A stretch of DNA of 64,000 bases from positions 248,001-312,000 of the forward strand of contig JAZGUH010000087.1 in assembly GCA_037893225.1 (NCBI GenBank). Reading direction: 5' to 3'. Shown here piece after piece: positions 53,412 through 64,000 of the stretch (the first letter of the stretch is position 1; each line of letters opens with the position of its first letter). The translations under genes and the position numbers were made by a program. Below the pieces are notes generated by a model. That model had not been told where the DNA came from and ran no database searches. It saw only the letters and a list, made by a program, of their open reading frames with translations. This DNA comes from Hippasteria phrygiana (lineage: Eukaryota; Echinodermata; Asteroidea; Valvatida; Goniasteridae).

Positions 53412-53643
53412 ATGTGGAGAAAATTCAAACCTCGCAATGTTAATTTTCTTTCCGGCCAACATCTGTGTACATATTACCGTCTATTTATTGCTCCATGCAT
53501 GTCAAATTCCCTGGGGTATGGACTTGCTTTATTCATTCATAATTGCATGAAATATCAAACAAATGCAGTATTTTTGACATGTATGGATAGCTTAGATCTG
53601 GCGCTACATGTTGCAATTATCGGCGGCTTCTTAGAGTTAACAC

Positions 53644-56600
53644 TTGTGGAGAAAATTCAAACCTCGCAATGTTTATTTTCTTTCCGGCCAACATCTGTGT
53701 ACATGTTACCGTCTATTTATTGCTCCATGCCTGTCAAATTCCCTGGGGTATGGACTTGCTTTACTCATTCATAATTGCATGAAATATCAACCAAATGCAG
53801 TAATTTTGACATGTATGTATAGCTTAGATCTGGCGCTACATGTTGCAATCATCGGCGGCTTCCCAGAGTTAAAACTTGTGGAGAAAATTCAAACCTCGCA
53901 ATGTTTATTTTCTTCCGGCCAACATCTGTGTGCATATTACCGTCTATTTATTGCTCCATGCATGTCAAATTCTCTGGGGTATGGACTTGCTTTACTCATT
54001 CATAATTGCATGAAATATCAACCAAATACAGTAATTTTGACATGTATGGATAGCTTAGATCTGGCGCTACATGTTGCAATTATCGGCGGCTTCTTAGAGT
54101 TAACACTTGTGGAGAAAATTCAAACCTCGCAATGTTTATGTTCTTTCCGGCCAACATCTGTGTACATGTTACCGTCTATTTATTGCTCCATGCATGTCAA
54201 ATTCCCTGGGGTATGGACTTGCTTTATTCATTCATAATTGCATGAAATATCAACCAAATGCAGTATTTTTGACATGTATGGATAGCTTAGATCTGGCGCT
54301 ACATGTTGCAATTATCGGCGGCTTCTTAGAGTTAACACTTGTGGAGAAAATTCAAACCTCGCAATGTTTATTTTCTTTCCGGCCAACATCTGTGTACATG
54401 TTACCGTCTATTTATTGCTCCATGCATGTCAAATTCCCTGGGGTATGGACTTGCTTTACTCATTCATAATTGCATGAAATATCAACCAAATTCAGTAATT
54501 TTGACATGTATGGATAGCTTAGATCTGGCGCTACATGTTGCAATTATCGGCGGCTTCTTAGAGTTAAAACTTGTGGAGAAAATTCAAACCTCGCAATGTT
54601 AATTTTCTTTCCGGCCAACATCTGTGTACATATTACCGTCTATTTATTGCTCCATGCATGTCAAATTCCCTGGGGTATGGACTTGCTTTACTCATTCATA
54701 ATTGCATGAAATATCAACCAAATTCAGTAATTTTGACATGTATGGATAGCTTAGATCTGGCGCTACATGTTGCAATTATCGGCGGCTTCTTAGAGTTAAA
54801 ACTTGTGGAGAAAATTCAAACCTCGCAATGTTAATTTTCTTTCCGGCCAACATCTGTGTACATATTACCGTCTATTTATTGCTCCATGCATGTCAAATTC
54901 CCTGGGGTATGGACTTGCTTTATTCATTCATAATTGCATGAAATATCAACCAAATTCAGTAATTTTGACATGTATGGATAGCTTAGATCTGGCGCTACAT
55001 GTTGCAATTATCGGCGGCTTCTTAGAGTTAAAACTTGTGGAGAAAATTCAAACCTCGCAATGTTAATTTTCTTTCCGGCCAACATCTGTGTACATATTAC
55101 CGTCTATTTATTGCTCCATGCATGTCAAATTCCCTGGGGTATGGACTTGCTTTATTCATTCATAATTGCATGAAATATCAACCAAATGCAGTATTTTTGA
55201 CATGTATGGATAGCTTAGATCTGGCGCTACATGTTGCAATTATCGGCGGCTTCTTAGAGTTAACACTTGTGGAGAAAATTCAAACCTCGCAATGTTTATT
55301 TTCTTTCCGGCCAACATCTGTGTACATGTTACCGTCTATTTATTGCTCCATGCCTGTCAAATTCCCTGGGGTATGGACTTGCTTTACTCATTCATAATTG
55401 CATGAAATATCAACCAAATGCAGTAATTTTGACATGTATGTATAGCTTAGATCTGGCGCTACATGTTGCAATCATCGGCGGCTTCCCAGAGTTAAAACTT
55501 GTGGAGAAAATTCAAACCTCGCAATGTTTATTTTCTTTCCGGCCAACATCTGTGTGCATATTACCGTCTATTTATTGCTCCATGCATGTCAAATTCCCTG
55601 GGGTATGGACTTGCTTTACTCATTCATAATTGCATGAAATATCAACCAAATTCAGTAATTTTGACATGTATGTATAGCTTAGATCTGGCGCTACATGTTG
55701 CAATTATCGGCGGCTTCTTAGAGTTAAAACTTGTGGAGAAAATTCAAACCTCGCAATGTTTATTTTCTTTCCGGCCAACATCTGTGTGCATATTACCTTC
55801 TATTTATTGCTCCATGCCTGTCAAATTCCCCAGGGTATGACTTGCTTTACTCATTCATAATTGCATGAAATATCAACCAAATTCAGTAATTTTGACATGT
55901 ATGGATAGCTTAGATCTGGCGCTACATGTTGCAATCATCCGCGGCTTCCCAGAGTTAAAACTTGTGGAGAAAATTCAAACCTCGCAATGTTAATTTTCTT
56001 TCCGGCCAACATCTGTGTACATATTACCGTCTATTTATTGCTCCATGCATGTCAAATTCCCTGGGGTATGGACTTGCTTTATTCATTCATAATTGCATGA
56101 AATATCAACCAAATGCAGTATTTTTGACATGTATGGATAGCTTAGATCTGGCGCTACATGTTGCAATTATCGGCGGCTTCTTAGAGTTAACACTTGTGGA
56201 GAAAATTCAAACCTCGCAATGTTTATTTTCTTTCCGGCCAACATCTGTGTACATGTTACCGTCTATTTATTGCTCCATGCATGTCAAATTCCCTGGGGTA
56301 TGGACTTGCTTTACTCATTCATAATTGCATGAAATATCAACCAAATTCAGTAATTTTGACATGTATGGATAGCTTAGATCTGGCGCTACATGTTGCAATT
56401 ATCGGCGGCTTCTTAGAGTTAAAACTTGTGGAGAAAATTCAAACCTCGCAATGTTAATTTTCTTTCCGGCCAACATCTGTGTGCATATTACCTTCTATTT
56501 ATTGCTCCATGCCTGTCAAATTCCCCAGGGTATGACTTGCTTTACTCATTCATAATTGCATGAAATATCAACCAAATTCAGTAATTTTGACATGTATGGA

Positions 56601-56656
56601 TAGCTTAGATCTGGCGCTACATGTTGCAATCATCGGCGGCTTCCCAGAGTTAAAAC
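53644..56656 (+). repeat. Irregular 13-monomer stretch inside the super-repeat
   Basis: Monomers start at 53644, 53876, 54107, 54339, 54571, 54803, 55035, 55267, 55499, 55731, 55962, 56194 and 56426. Three consecutive gttaatttt copies (54571, 54803, 55035) differ in small details, a local expansion not seen elsewhere. Copy 56426 joins gttaatttt with gtgcatatt, acctt and ccccaggg, a combination not seen in the regular units, so it is probably chimeric. Private changes include atcaaacaaat near 53559 and ttctctgggg near 53972. Confidence 0.75.
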
Positions 56657-57816
56657 TTGTGGAGAAAATTCAAACCTCGCAATGTTAATTTTCTTTCCGG
56701 CCAACATCTGTGTACCTATTACCGTCTATTTATTGCTCCATGCATGTCAAATTCCCTGGGGTATGGACTTGCTTTATTCATTCATAATTGCATGAAATAT
56801 CAACCAAATGCAGTATTTTTGACATGTATGGATAGCATAGATCTGGCGCTACATGTTGCAATTATCGGCGGCTTCTTAGAGTTAACACTTGTGGAGAAAA
56901 TTCAAACCTCGCAATGTTTATTTTCTTTCCGGCCAACATCTGTGTACATGTTACCGTCTATTTATTGCTCCATGCCTGTCAAATTCCCTGGGGTATGGAC
57001 TTGCTTTACTCATTCATAATTGCATGAAATATCAACCAAATGCAGTAATTTTGACATGTATGTATAGCTTTGATCTGGCGCTACATGTTGCAATCATCGG
57101 CGGCTTCCCAGAGTTAAAACTTGTGGAGAAAATTCAAACCTCGCAATGTTTATTTTCTTTCCGGCCAACATCTGTGTGCATATTACCGTCTATGTATTGC
57201 TCCATGCATGTCAAATTCCCTGGGGTATGGACTTGCTTTACTCATTCATAATTGCATGAAATATCAACCAAATACAGTAATTTTGACATGTATGGATAGC
57301 TTAGATCTGGCGCTACATGTTGCAATTATCGGCGGCTTCTTAGAGTTAACACTTGTGGAGAAAATTCAAACCTCGCAATGTTTATTTTCTTTCCGGCCAA
57401 CATCTGTGTACATGTTACCGTCTATTTATTGCTCCATGCCTGTCAAATTCCCTGGGGTATGGACTTGCTTTACTCATTCATAATTGCATGAAATATCAAC
57501 CAAATGCAGTAATTTTGACATGTATGTATAGCTTAGATCTGGCGCTACATGTTGCAATCATCGGCGGCTTCCCAGAGTTAAAACTTGTGGAGAAAATTCA
57601 AACCTCGCAATGTTAATTTTCTTTCCGGCCAACATCTGTGTACATATTACCGTCTATTTATTGCTCCATGCCTGTCAAATTCCCTGGGGTATGGACTTTC
57701 TTTACTCATTCATAATTGCATGAAATATCAACCAAATGCAGTAATTTTGACATGTATGTATAGCTTAGATCTGGCGCTACATGTTGCAATCATCGGCGGC
57801 TTCCCAGAGTTAAAAC

Positions 57817-60800
57817 TTGTGGAGAAAATTCAAACCTCGCAATGTTTATTTTCTTTCCGGCCAACATCTGTGTACATGTTACCGTCTATTTATTGCTCCA
57901 TGCATGTCAAATTCCCTGGGGTATGGACTTGCTTTACTCATTCATAATTGCATGAAATATCCACCAAATTCAGTAATTTTGACATGTATGGATAGCTTAG
58001 ATCTGGCGCTACATGTTGCAATTATCGGCGGCTTCTTAGAGTTAAAACTTGTGGAGAAAATTCAAACCTCGCAATGTTTATTTTCTTTCCGGCCAACATC
58101 TGTGTGCATATTACCTTCTATTTATTGCTCCATGCCTGTCAAATTCCCTGGGGTATGACTTGCTTTTCTCATTCATAATTGCATGAAATATCAACCAAAT
58201 TCAGTAATTTTGACATGTATGGATAGCTTAGATCTGGCGCTACATGTTGCAATCATCGGCGGCTTCCCAGAGTTAAAACTTGTGGAGAAAATTCAAACCT
58301 CGCAATGTTAATTTTCTTTCCGGCCAACATCTGTGTACATATTACCGTCTATTTATTGCTCCATGCATGTCAAATTCCCTGGGGTATGGACTTGCTTTAT
58401 TCATTCATAATTGCATGAAATATCAACCAAATGCAGTATTTTTGACATGTATGGATAGCTTAGATCTGGCGCTACATGTTGCAATTATCGGCGGCTTCTT
58501 AGAGTTAACACTTGTGGAGAAAATTCAAACCTCGCAATGTTTATTTTCTTTCCGGCCAACATCTGTGTACATGTTACCGTCTATTTATTGCTCCATGCCT
58601 GTCAAATTCCCTGGGGTATGGACTTGCTTTACTCATTCATAATTGCATGAAATATCAACCAAATGCAGTAATTTTGACATGTATGTATAGCTTAGATCTG
58701 GCGCTACATGTTGCAATCATCGGCGGCTTCCCAGAGTTAAAACTTGTGGAGAAAATTCAAACCTCGCAATGTTTATTTTCTTTCCGGCCAACATCTGTGT
58801 ACATGTTACCGTCTATTTATTGCTCCATGCATGTCAAATTCCCTGGGGTATGGACTTGCTTTACTCATTCATAATTGCATGAAATATCAACCAAATTCAG
58901 TAATTTTGACATGTATGGATAGCTTAGATCTGGCGCTACATGTTGCAATTATCGGCGGCTTCTTAGAGTTAAAACTTGTGGAGAAAATTCAAACCTCGCA
59001 ATGTTAATTTTCTTTCCGGCCAACATCTGTGTACATATTACCGTCTATTTATTGCTCCATGCATGTCAAATTCCCTGGGGTATGGACTTGCTTTATTCAT
59101 TCATAATTGCATGAAATATCAACCAAATGCAGTATTTTTGACATGTATGGATAGCTTAGATCTGGCGCTACATGTTGCAATTATCGGCGGCTTCTTAGAG
59201 TTAACACTTGTGGAGAAAATTCAAACCTCGCAATGTTTATTTTCTTTCCGGCCAACATCTGTGTACATGTTACCGTCTATTTATTGCTCCATGCCTGTCA
59301 AATTCCCTGGGGTATGGACTTGCTTTACTCATTCATAATTGCATGAAATATCAACCAAATGCAGTAATTTTGACATGTATGTATAGCTTAGATCTGGCGC
59401 TACATGTTGCAATCATCGGCGGCTTCCCAGAGTTAAAACTTGTGGAGAAAATTCAAACCTCGCAATGTTTATTTTCTTTCCGGCCAACATCTGTGTGCAT
59501 ATTACCGTCTATTTATTGCTCCATGCATGTCAAATTCCCTGGGGTATGGACTTGCTTTACTCATTCATAATTGCATGAAATATCAACCAAATTCAGTAAT
59601 TTTGACATGTATGTATAGCTTAGATCTGGCGCTACATGTTGCAATTATCGGCGGCTTCTTAGAGTTAAAACTTGTGGAGAAAATTCAAACCTCGCAATGT
59701 TTATTTTCTTTCCGGCCAACATCTGTGTGCATATTACCTTCTATTTATTGCTCCATGCCTGTCAAATTCCCCAGGGTATGACTTGCTTTACTCATTCATA
59801 ATTGCATGAAATATCAACCAAATTCAGTAATTTTGACATGTATGGATAGCTTAGATCTGGCGCTACATGTTGCAATCATCCGCGGCTTCCCAGAGTTAAA
59901 ACTTGTGGAGAAAATTCAAACCTCGCAATGTTAATTTTCTTTCCGGCCAACATCTGTGTACATATTACCGTCTATTTATTGCTCCATGCATGTCAAATTC
60001 CCTGGGGTATGGACTTGCTTTATTCATTCATAATTGCATGAAATATCAACCAAATGCAGTATTTTTGACATGTATGGATAGCTTAGATCTGGCGCTACAT
60101 GTTGCAATTATCGGCGGCTTCTTAGAGTTAAAACTTGTGGAGAAAATTCAAACCTCGCAATGTTTATTTTCTTTCCGGCCAACATCTGTGTGCATATTAC
60201 CTTCTATTTATTGCTCCATGCCTGTCAAATTCCCCAGGGTATGACTTGCTTTACTCATTCATAATTGCATGAAATATCAACCAAATTCAGTAATTTTGAC
60301 ATGTATGGATAGCTTAGATCTGGCGCTACATGTTGCAATCATCCGCGGCTTCCCAGAGTTAAAACATGTGGAGAAAATTCAAACCTCGCAATGTTAATTT
60401 TCTTTCCGGCCAACATCTGTGTACATATTACCGTCTATTTATTGCTCCATGCATGTCAAATTCCCTGGGGTATGGACTTGCTTTATTCATTCATAATTGC
60501 ATGAAATATCAACCAAATGCAGTATTTTTGACATGTATGGATAGCTTAGATCTGGCGCTACATGTTGCAATTATCGGCGGCTTCTTAGAGTTAACACTTG
60601 TGGAGAAAATTCAAACCTCGCAATGTTTATTTTCTTTCCGGCCAACATCTGTGTACATGTTACCGTCTATTTATTGCTCCATGCCTGTCAAATTCCCTGG
60701 GGTATGGACTTGCTTTACTCATTCATAATTGCATGAAATATCAACCAAATGCAGTAATTTTGACATGTATGTATAGCTTAGATCTGGCGCTACATGTTGC

Positions 60801-63800
60801 AATCATCGGCGGCTTCCCAGAGTTAAAACTTGTGGAGAAAATTCAAACCTCGCAATGTTTATTTTCTTTCCGGCCAACATCTGTGTACATGTTACCGTCT
60901 ATTTATTGCTCCATGCATGTCAAATTCCCTGGGGTATGGACTTGCTTTACTCATTCATAATTGCATGAAATATCAACCAAATTCAGTAATTTTGACATGT
61001 ATGGATAGCTTAGATCTGGCGCTACATGTTGCAATTATCGGCGGCTTCTTAGAGTTAAAACTTGTGGAGAAAATTCAAACCTCGCAATGTTAATTTTCTT
61101 TCCGGCCAACATCTGTGTACATATTACCGTCTATTTATTGCTCCATGCATGTCAAATTCCCTGGGGTATGGACTTGCTTTATTCATTCATAATTGCATGA
61201 AATATCAACCAAATGCAGTATTTTTGACATGTATGGATAGCTTAGATCTGGCGCTACATGTTGCAATTATCGGCGGCTTCTTAGAGTTAACACTTGTGGA
61301 GAAAATTTAAACCTCGCAATGTTTATTTTCTTTCCGGCCAACATCTGTGTACATGTTACCGTCTATTTATTGCTCCATGCCTGTCAAATTCCCTGGGGTA
61401 TGGACTTGCTTTACTCATTCATAATTGCATGAAATATCAACCAAATGCAGTAATTTTGACATGTATGTATAGCTTAGATCTGGCGCTACATGTTGCAATC
61501 ATCGGCGGCTTCCCAGAGTTAAAACTTGTGGAGAAAATTCAAACCTCGCAATGTTTATTTTCTTTCCGGCCAACATCTGTGTGCATATTACCGTCTATTT
61601 ATTGCTCCATGCATGTCAAATTCCCTGGGGTATGGACTTGCTTTACTCATTCATAATTGCATGAAATATCAACCAAATTCAGTAATTTTGACATGTATGT
61701 ATAGCTTAGATCTGGCGCTACATGTTGCAATTATCGGCGGCTTCTTAGAGTTAAAACTTGTGGAGAAAATTCAAACCTCGCAATGTTTATTTTCTTTCCG
61801 GCCAACATCTGTGTGCATATTACCTTCTATTTATTGCTCCATGCCTGTCAAATTCCCCAGGGTATGACTTGCTTTACTCATTCATAATTGCATGAAATAT
61901 CAACCAAATTCAGTAATTTTGACATGTATGGATAGCTTAGATCTGGCGCTACATGTTGCAATCATCCGCGGCTTCCCAGAGTTAAAACTTGTGGAGAAAA
62001 TTCAAACCTCGCAATGTTAATTTTCTTTCCGGCCAACATCTGTGTACATATTACCGTCTATTTATTGCTCCATGCATGTCAAATTCCCTGGGGTATGGAC
62101 TTGCTTTATTCATTCATAATTGCATGAAATATCAACCAAATGCAGTATTTTTGACATGTATGGATAGCTTAGATCTGGCGCTACATGTTGCAATTATCGG
62201 CGGCTTCTTAGAGTTAAAACTTGTGGAGAAAATTCAAACCTCGCAATGTTTATTTTCTTTCCGGCCAACATCTGTGTGCATATTACCTTCTATTTATTGC
62301 TCCATGCCTGTCAAATTCCCCAGGGTATGACTTGCTTTACTCATTCATAATTGCATGAAATATCAACCAAATTCAGTAATTTTGACATGTATGTATAGCT
62401 TAGATCTGGCGCTACATGTTGCAATCATCGGCGGCTTCCCAGAGTTAAAACTTGTGGAGAAAATTCAAACCTCGCAATGTTTATTTTCTTCCGGCCAACA
62501 TCTGTGTGCATATTACCGTCTATTTATTGCTCCATGCATGTCAAATTCTCTGGGGTATGGACTTGCTTTACTCATTCATAATTGCATGAAATATCAACCA
62601 AATACAGTAATTTTGACATGTATGGATAGCTTAGATCTGGCGCTACATGTTGCAATTATCGGCGGCTTCTTAGAGTTAACACTTGTGGAGAAAATTCAAA
62701 CCTCGCAATGTTTATGTTCTTTCCGGCCAACATCTGTGTACATGTTACCGTCTATTTATTGCTCCATGCATGTCAAATTCCCTGGGGTATGGACTTGCTT
62801 TATTCATTCATAATTGCATGAAATATCAACCAAATGCAGTATTTTTGACATGTATGGATAGCTTAGATCTGGCGCTACATGTTGCAATTATCGGCGGCTT
62901 CTTAGAGTTAACACTTGTGGAGAAAATTCAAACCTCGCAATGTTTATTTTCTTTCCGGCCAACATCTGTGTACATGTTACCGTCTATTTATTGCTCCATG
63001 CATGTCAAATTCCCTGGGGTATGGACTTGCTTTACTCATTCATAATTGCATGAAATATCAACCAAATTCAGTAATTTTGACATGTATGGATAGCTTAGAT
63101 CTGGCGCTACATGTTGCAATTATCGGCGGCTTCTTAGAGTTAAAACTTGTGGAGAAAATTCAAACCTCGCAATGTTAATTTTCTTTCCGGCCAACATCTG
63201 TGTACATATTACCGTCTATTTATTGCTCCATGCATGTCAAATTCCCTGGGGTATGGACTTGCTTTATTCATTCATAATTGCATGAAATATCAACCAAATT
63301 CAGTAATTTTGACATGTATGGATAGCTTAGATCTGGCGCTACATGTTGCAATTATCGGCGGCTTCTTAGAGTTAACACTTGTGGAGAAAATTCAAACCTC
63401 GCAATGTTTATTTTCTTTCCGGCCAACATCTGTGTACATGTTACCGTCTATTTATTGCTCCATGCCTGTCAAATTCCCTGGGGTATGGACTTGCTTTACT
63501 CATTCATAATTGCATGAAATATCAACCAAATGCAGTAATTTTGACATGTATGTATAGCTTAGATCTGGCGCTACATGTTGCAATCATCGGCGGCTTCCCA
63601 GAGTTAAAACTTGTGGAGAAAATTCAAACCTCGCAATGTTAATTTTCTTTCCGGCCAACATCTGTGTACATATTACCGTCTATTTATTGCTCCATGCCTG
63701 TCAAATTCCCTGGGGTATGGACTTTCTTTACTCATTCATAATTGCATGAAATATCAACCAAATGCAGTAATTTTGACATGTATGTATAGCTTAGATCTGG

Positions 63801-64000
63801 CGCTACATGTTGCAATCATCGGCGGCTTCCCAGAGTTAAAACTTGTGGAGAAAATTCAAACCTCGCAATGTTTATTTTCTTTCCGGCCAACATCTGTGTA
63901 CATGTTACCGTCTATTTATTGCTCCATGCATGTCAAATTCCCTGGGGTATGGACTTGCTTTACTCATTCATAATTGCATGAAATATCCACCAAATTCAGT
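57817..64000 (+). repeat. Domain D super-repeat, copy 2 (26 monomers), then start of the next unit
   Basis: It follows copy 1 at an offset of 9040 bp from 57817 to about 62451, including two 9-mers (58280-60365 and 60366-62451). Two monomers equivalent to 53412-53875 are then missing (464 bp), and copy 62452 (ttcttccgg) continues to 62683 (tttatgttc), matching 53876 and 54107. The copy is also shortened later, and a new ccacc monomer starts at 63843. A private change, aaaatttaaacc, near 61308 breaks an otherwise constant block. Confidence 0.83.

Larger units (their letters stand above)
48777..57816 (+). repeat. Domain D super-repeat, copy 1, 9040 bp (39 monomers)
   Basis: It begins with two monomers from 48777 to 49239, then two 9-mers (49240-51325 and 51326-53411), then a variable stretch to 57816. 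The unit starting at 57817 repeats the same order. The stretch 53412-56656 has ttcttccgg in copy 53876, tttatgttc in copy 54107, and a run of gttaatttt monomers at 54571, 54803 and 55035. The final 56657-57816 block repeats 41357-42516 and 46226-47385. Confidence 0.85.
1..64000 (+). repeat. Satellite DNA array, about 232 bp monomer, head to tail
   Basis: The motif ttgtggagaa recurs every 232 or 231 bases from 108 to 63843 without a break. This gives 275 complete monomers: 210 of 232 bp and 65 of 231 bp. All have the same orientation. No gap, insertion, inversion or unrelated sequence is visible. Monomers differ at about 20 recurrent positions; two common types compared directly differ at 10 of 232. 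One monomer is about 39% GC by hand count and has six CpGs. Both window edges fall inside monomers, so the array extends outward. Arrays like this are known from eukaryotic heterochromatin and centromeres; placement here is inference. I do not recognise the family. Because near-identical repeats are hard to assemble, exact copy number depends on the quality of the source assembly. Confidence 0.98.

Noticed and set aside
108..63973. Many overlapping + strand open frames of 68-197 codons with near-identical products
   Set aside because: They start mostly at TTG in the fixed ttgtggag motif and read through about 1.5 monomers. Because 232 is not a multiple of three, each frame shifts at every monomer and ends at a fixed stop. 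Length depends only on whether the monomer is 232 or 231 bp, and sequence variation does not favour silent changes. These are repeat by-products, not genes.
1..64000. CRISPR array
   Set aside because: The repeat is 232 bp with no unique spacers; the units abut directly.
1..64000. CENP-B box (NTTCGNNNNANNCGGGN)
   Set aside because: The common monomer types contain no TTCG. It appears only in the ttcgccaggg variant and there the rest of the box does not fit on either strand.
1..64000. Transposon, LTR or tRNA-derived SINE origin
   Set aside because: No terminal repeats, target-site duplications, poly-A tail, reverse transcriptase or transposase frame, and no convincing Pol III A/B boxes in the monomer.
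1..64000. Bacterial or phage locus with an unusual repeat
   Set aside because: There is no coding sequence in 64 kb, and monomer order forms higher-order repeats; this is typical of eukaryotic satellite DNA.

Overview
The whole 64 kb window is one uninterrupted tandem satellite DNA array. The unit is about 232 bp and about 39% GC by hand count of one monomer. All copies are head to tail in the same orientation. Using the motif ttgtggagaa as phase point, 275 complete monomers run from 108 to 63842, with partial monomers at both window edges, so the array continues in both directions. 210 monomers are 232 bp and 65 are 231 bp. Of the short ones, 57 lack a G (tatgg to tatg) and 8 lack a T (ttctttccgg to ttcttccgg). 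I see no gene, RNA gene, transposon, other repeat family or inversion. Regular, near-identical satellite on this scale points to a eukaryotic chromosome, probably centromeric, pericentromeric or other heterochromatin. I do not recognise the family and cannot name the species.

Monomers differ at roughly 20 recurrent sites and otherwise match almost perfectly; two common types compared by hand differ at 10 positions. These sites define monomer types whose order repeats, so the array has higher-order repeat (HOR) structure. Domain A (1-15631) has nested 12-mer, 11-mer and 6-mer HORs, including a 1390 bp 6-mer. Domain B (15632-39270) is dominated by a 13-mer HOR of exactly 3013 bp, with 12-, 15- and 10-mer derivatives. 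Domain C (39271-48776) has 14-mer, 7-mer, 14-mer and 6-mer units. Domain D (48777-64000) holds a 9040 bp super-repeat that starts again at 57817 and contains two tandem 2086 bp 9-mers.

Domains A and D share marker variants (ccgcgg, ttcttccgg) that I do not see in B and C. B carries its own markers (atcgacggc, and ttcgccaggg nearly confined to it). The simplest reading is that B and C expanded locally inside an older A/D-type array. Chimeric monomers at several HOR edges narrow individual crossovers to windows of about 30-150 bp, so the window records unequal exchange and gene conversion. Open frames of 68-197 codons occur on the + strand but are by-products of the repeat. Each monomer also has a nested pair of inverted repeats (7 and 9 bp arms) and several near-invariant blocks, which are the best candidates for a functional element.
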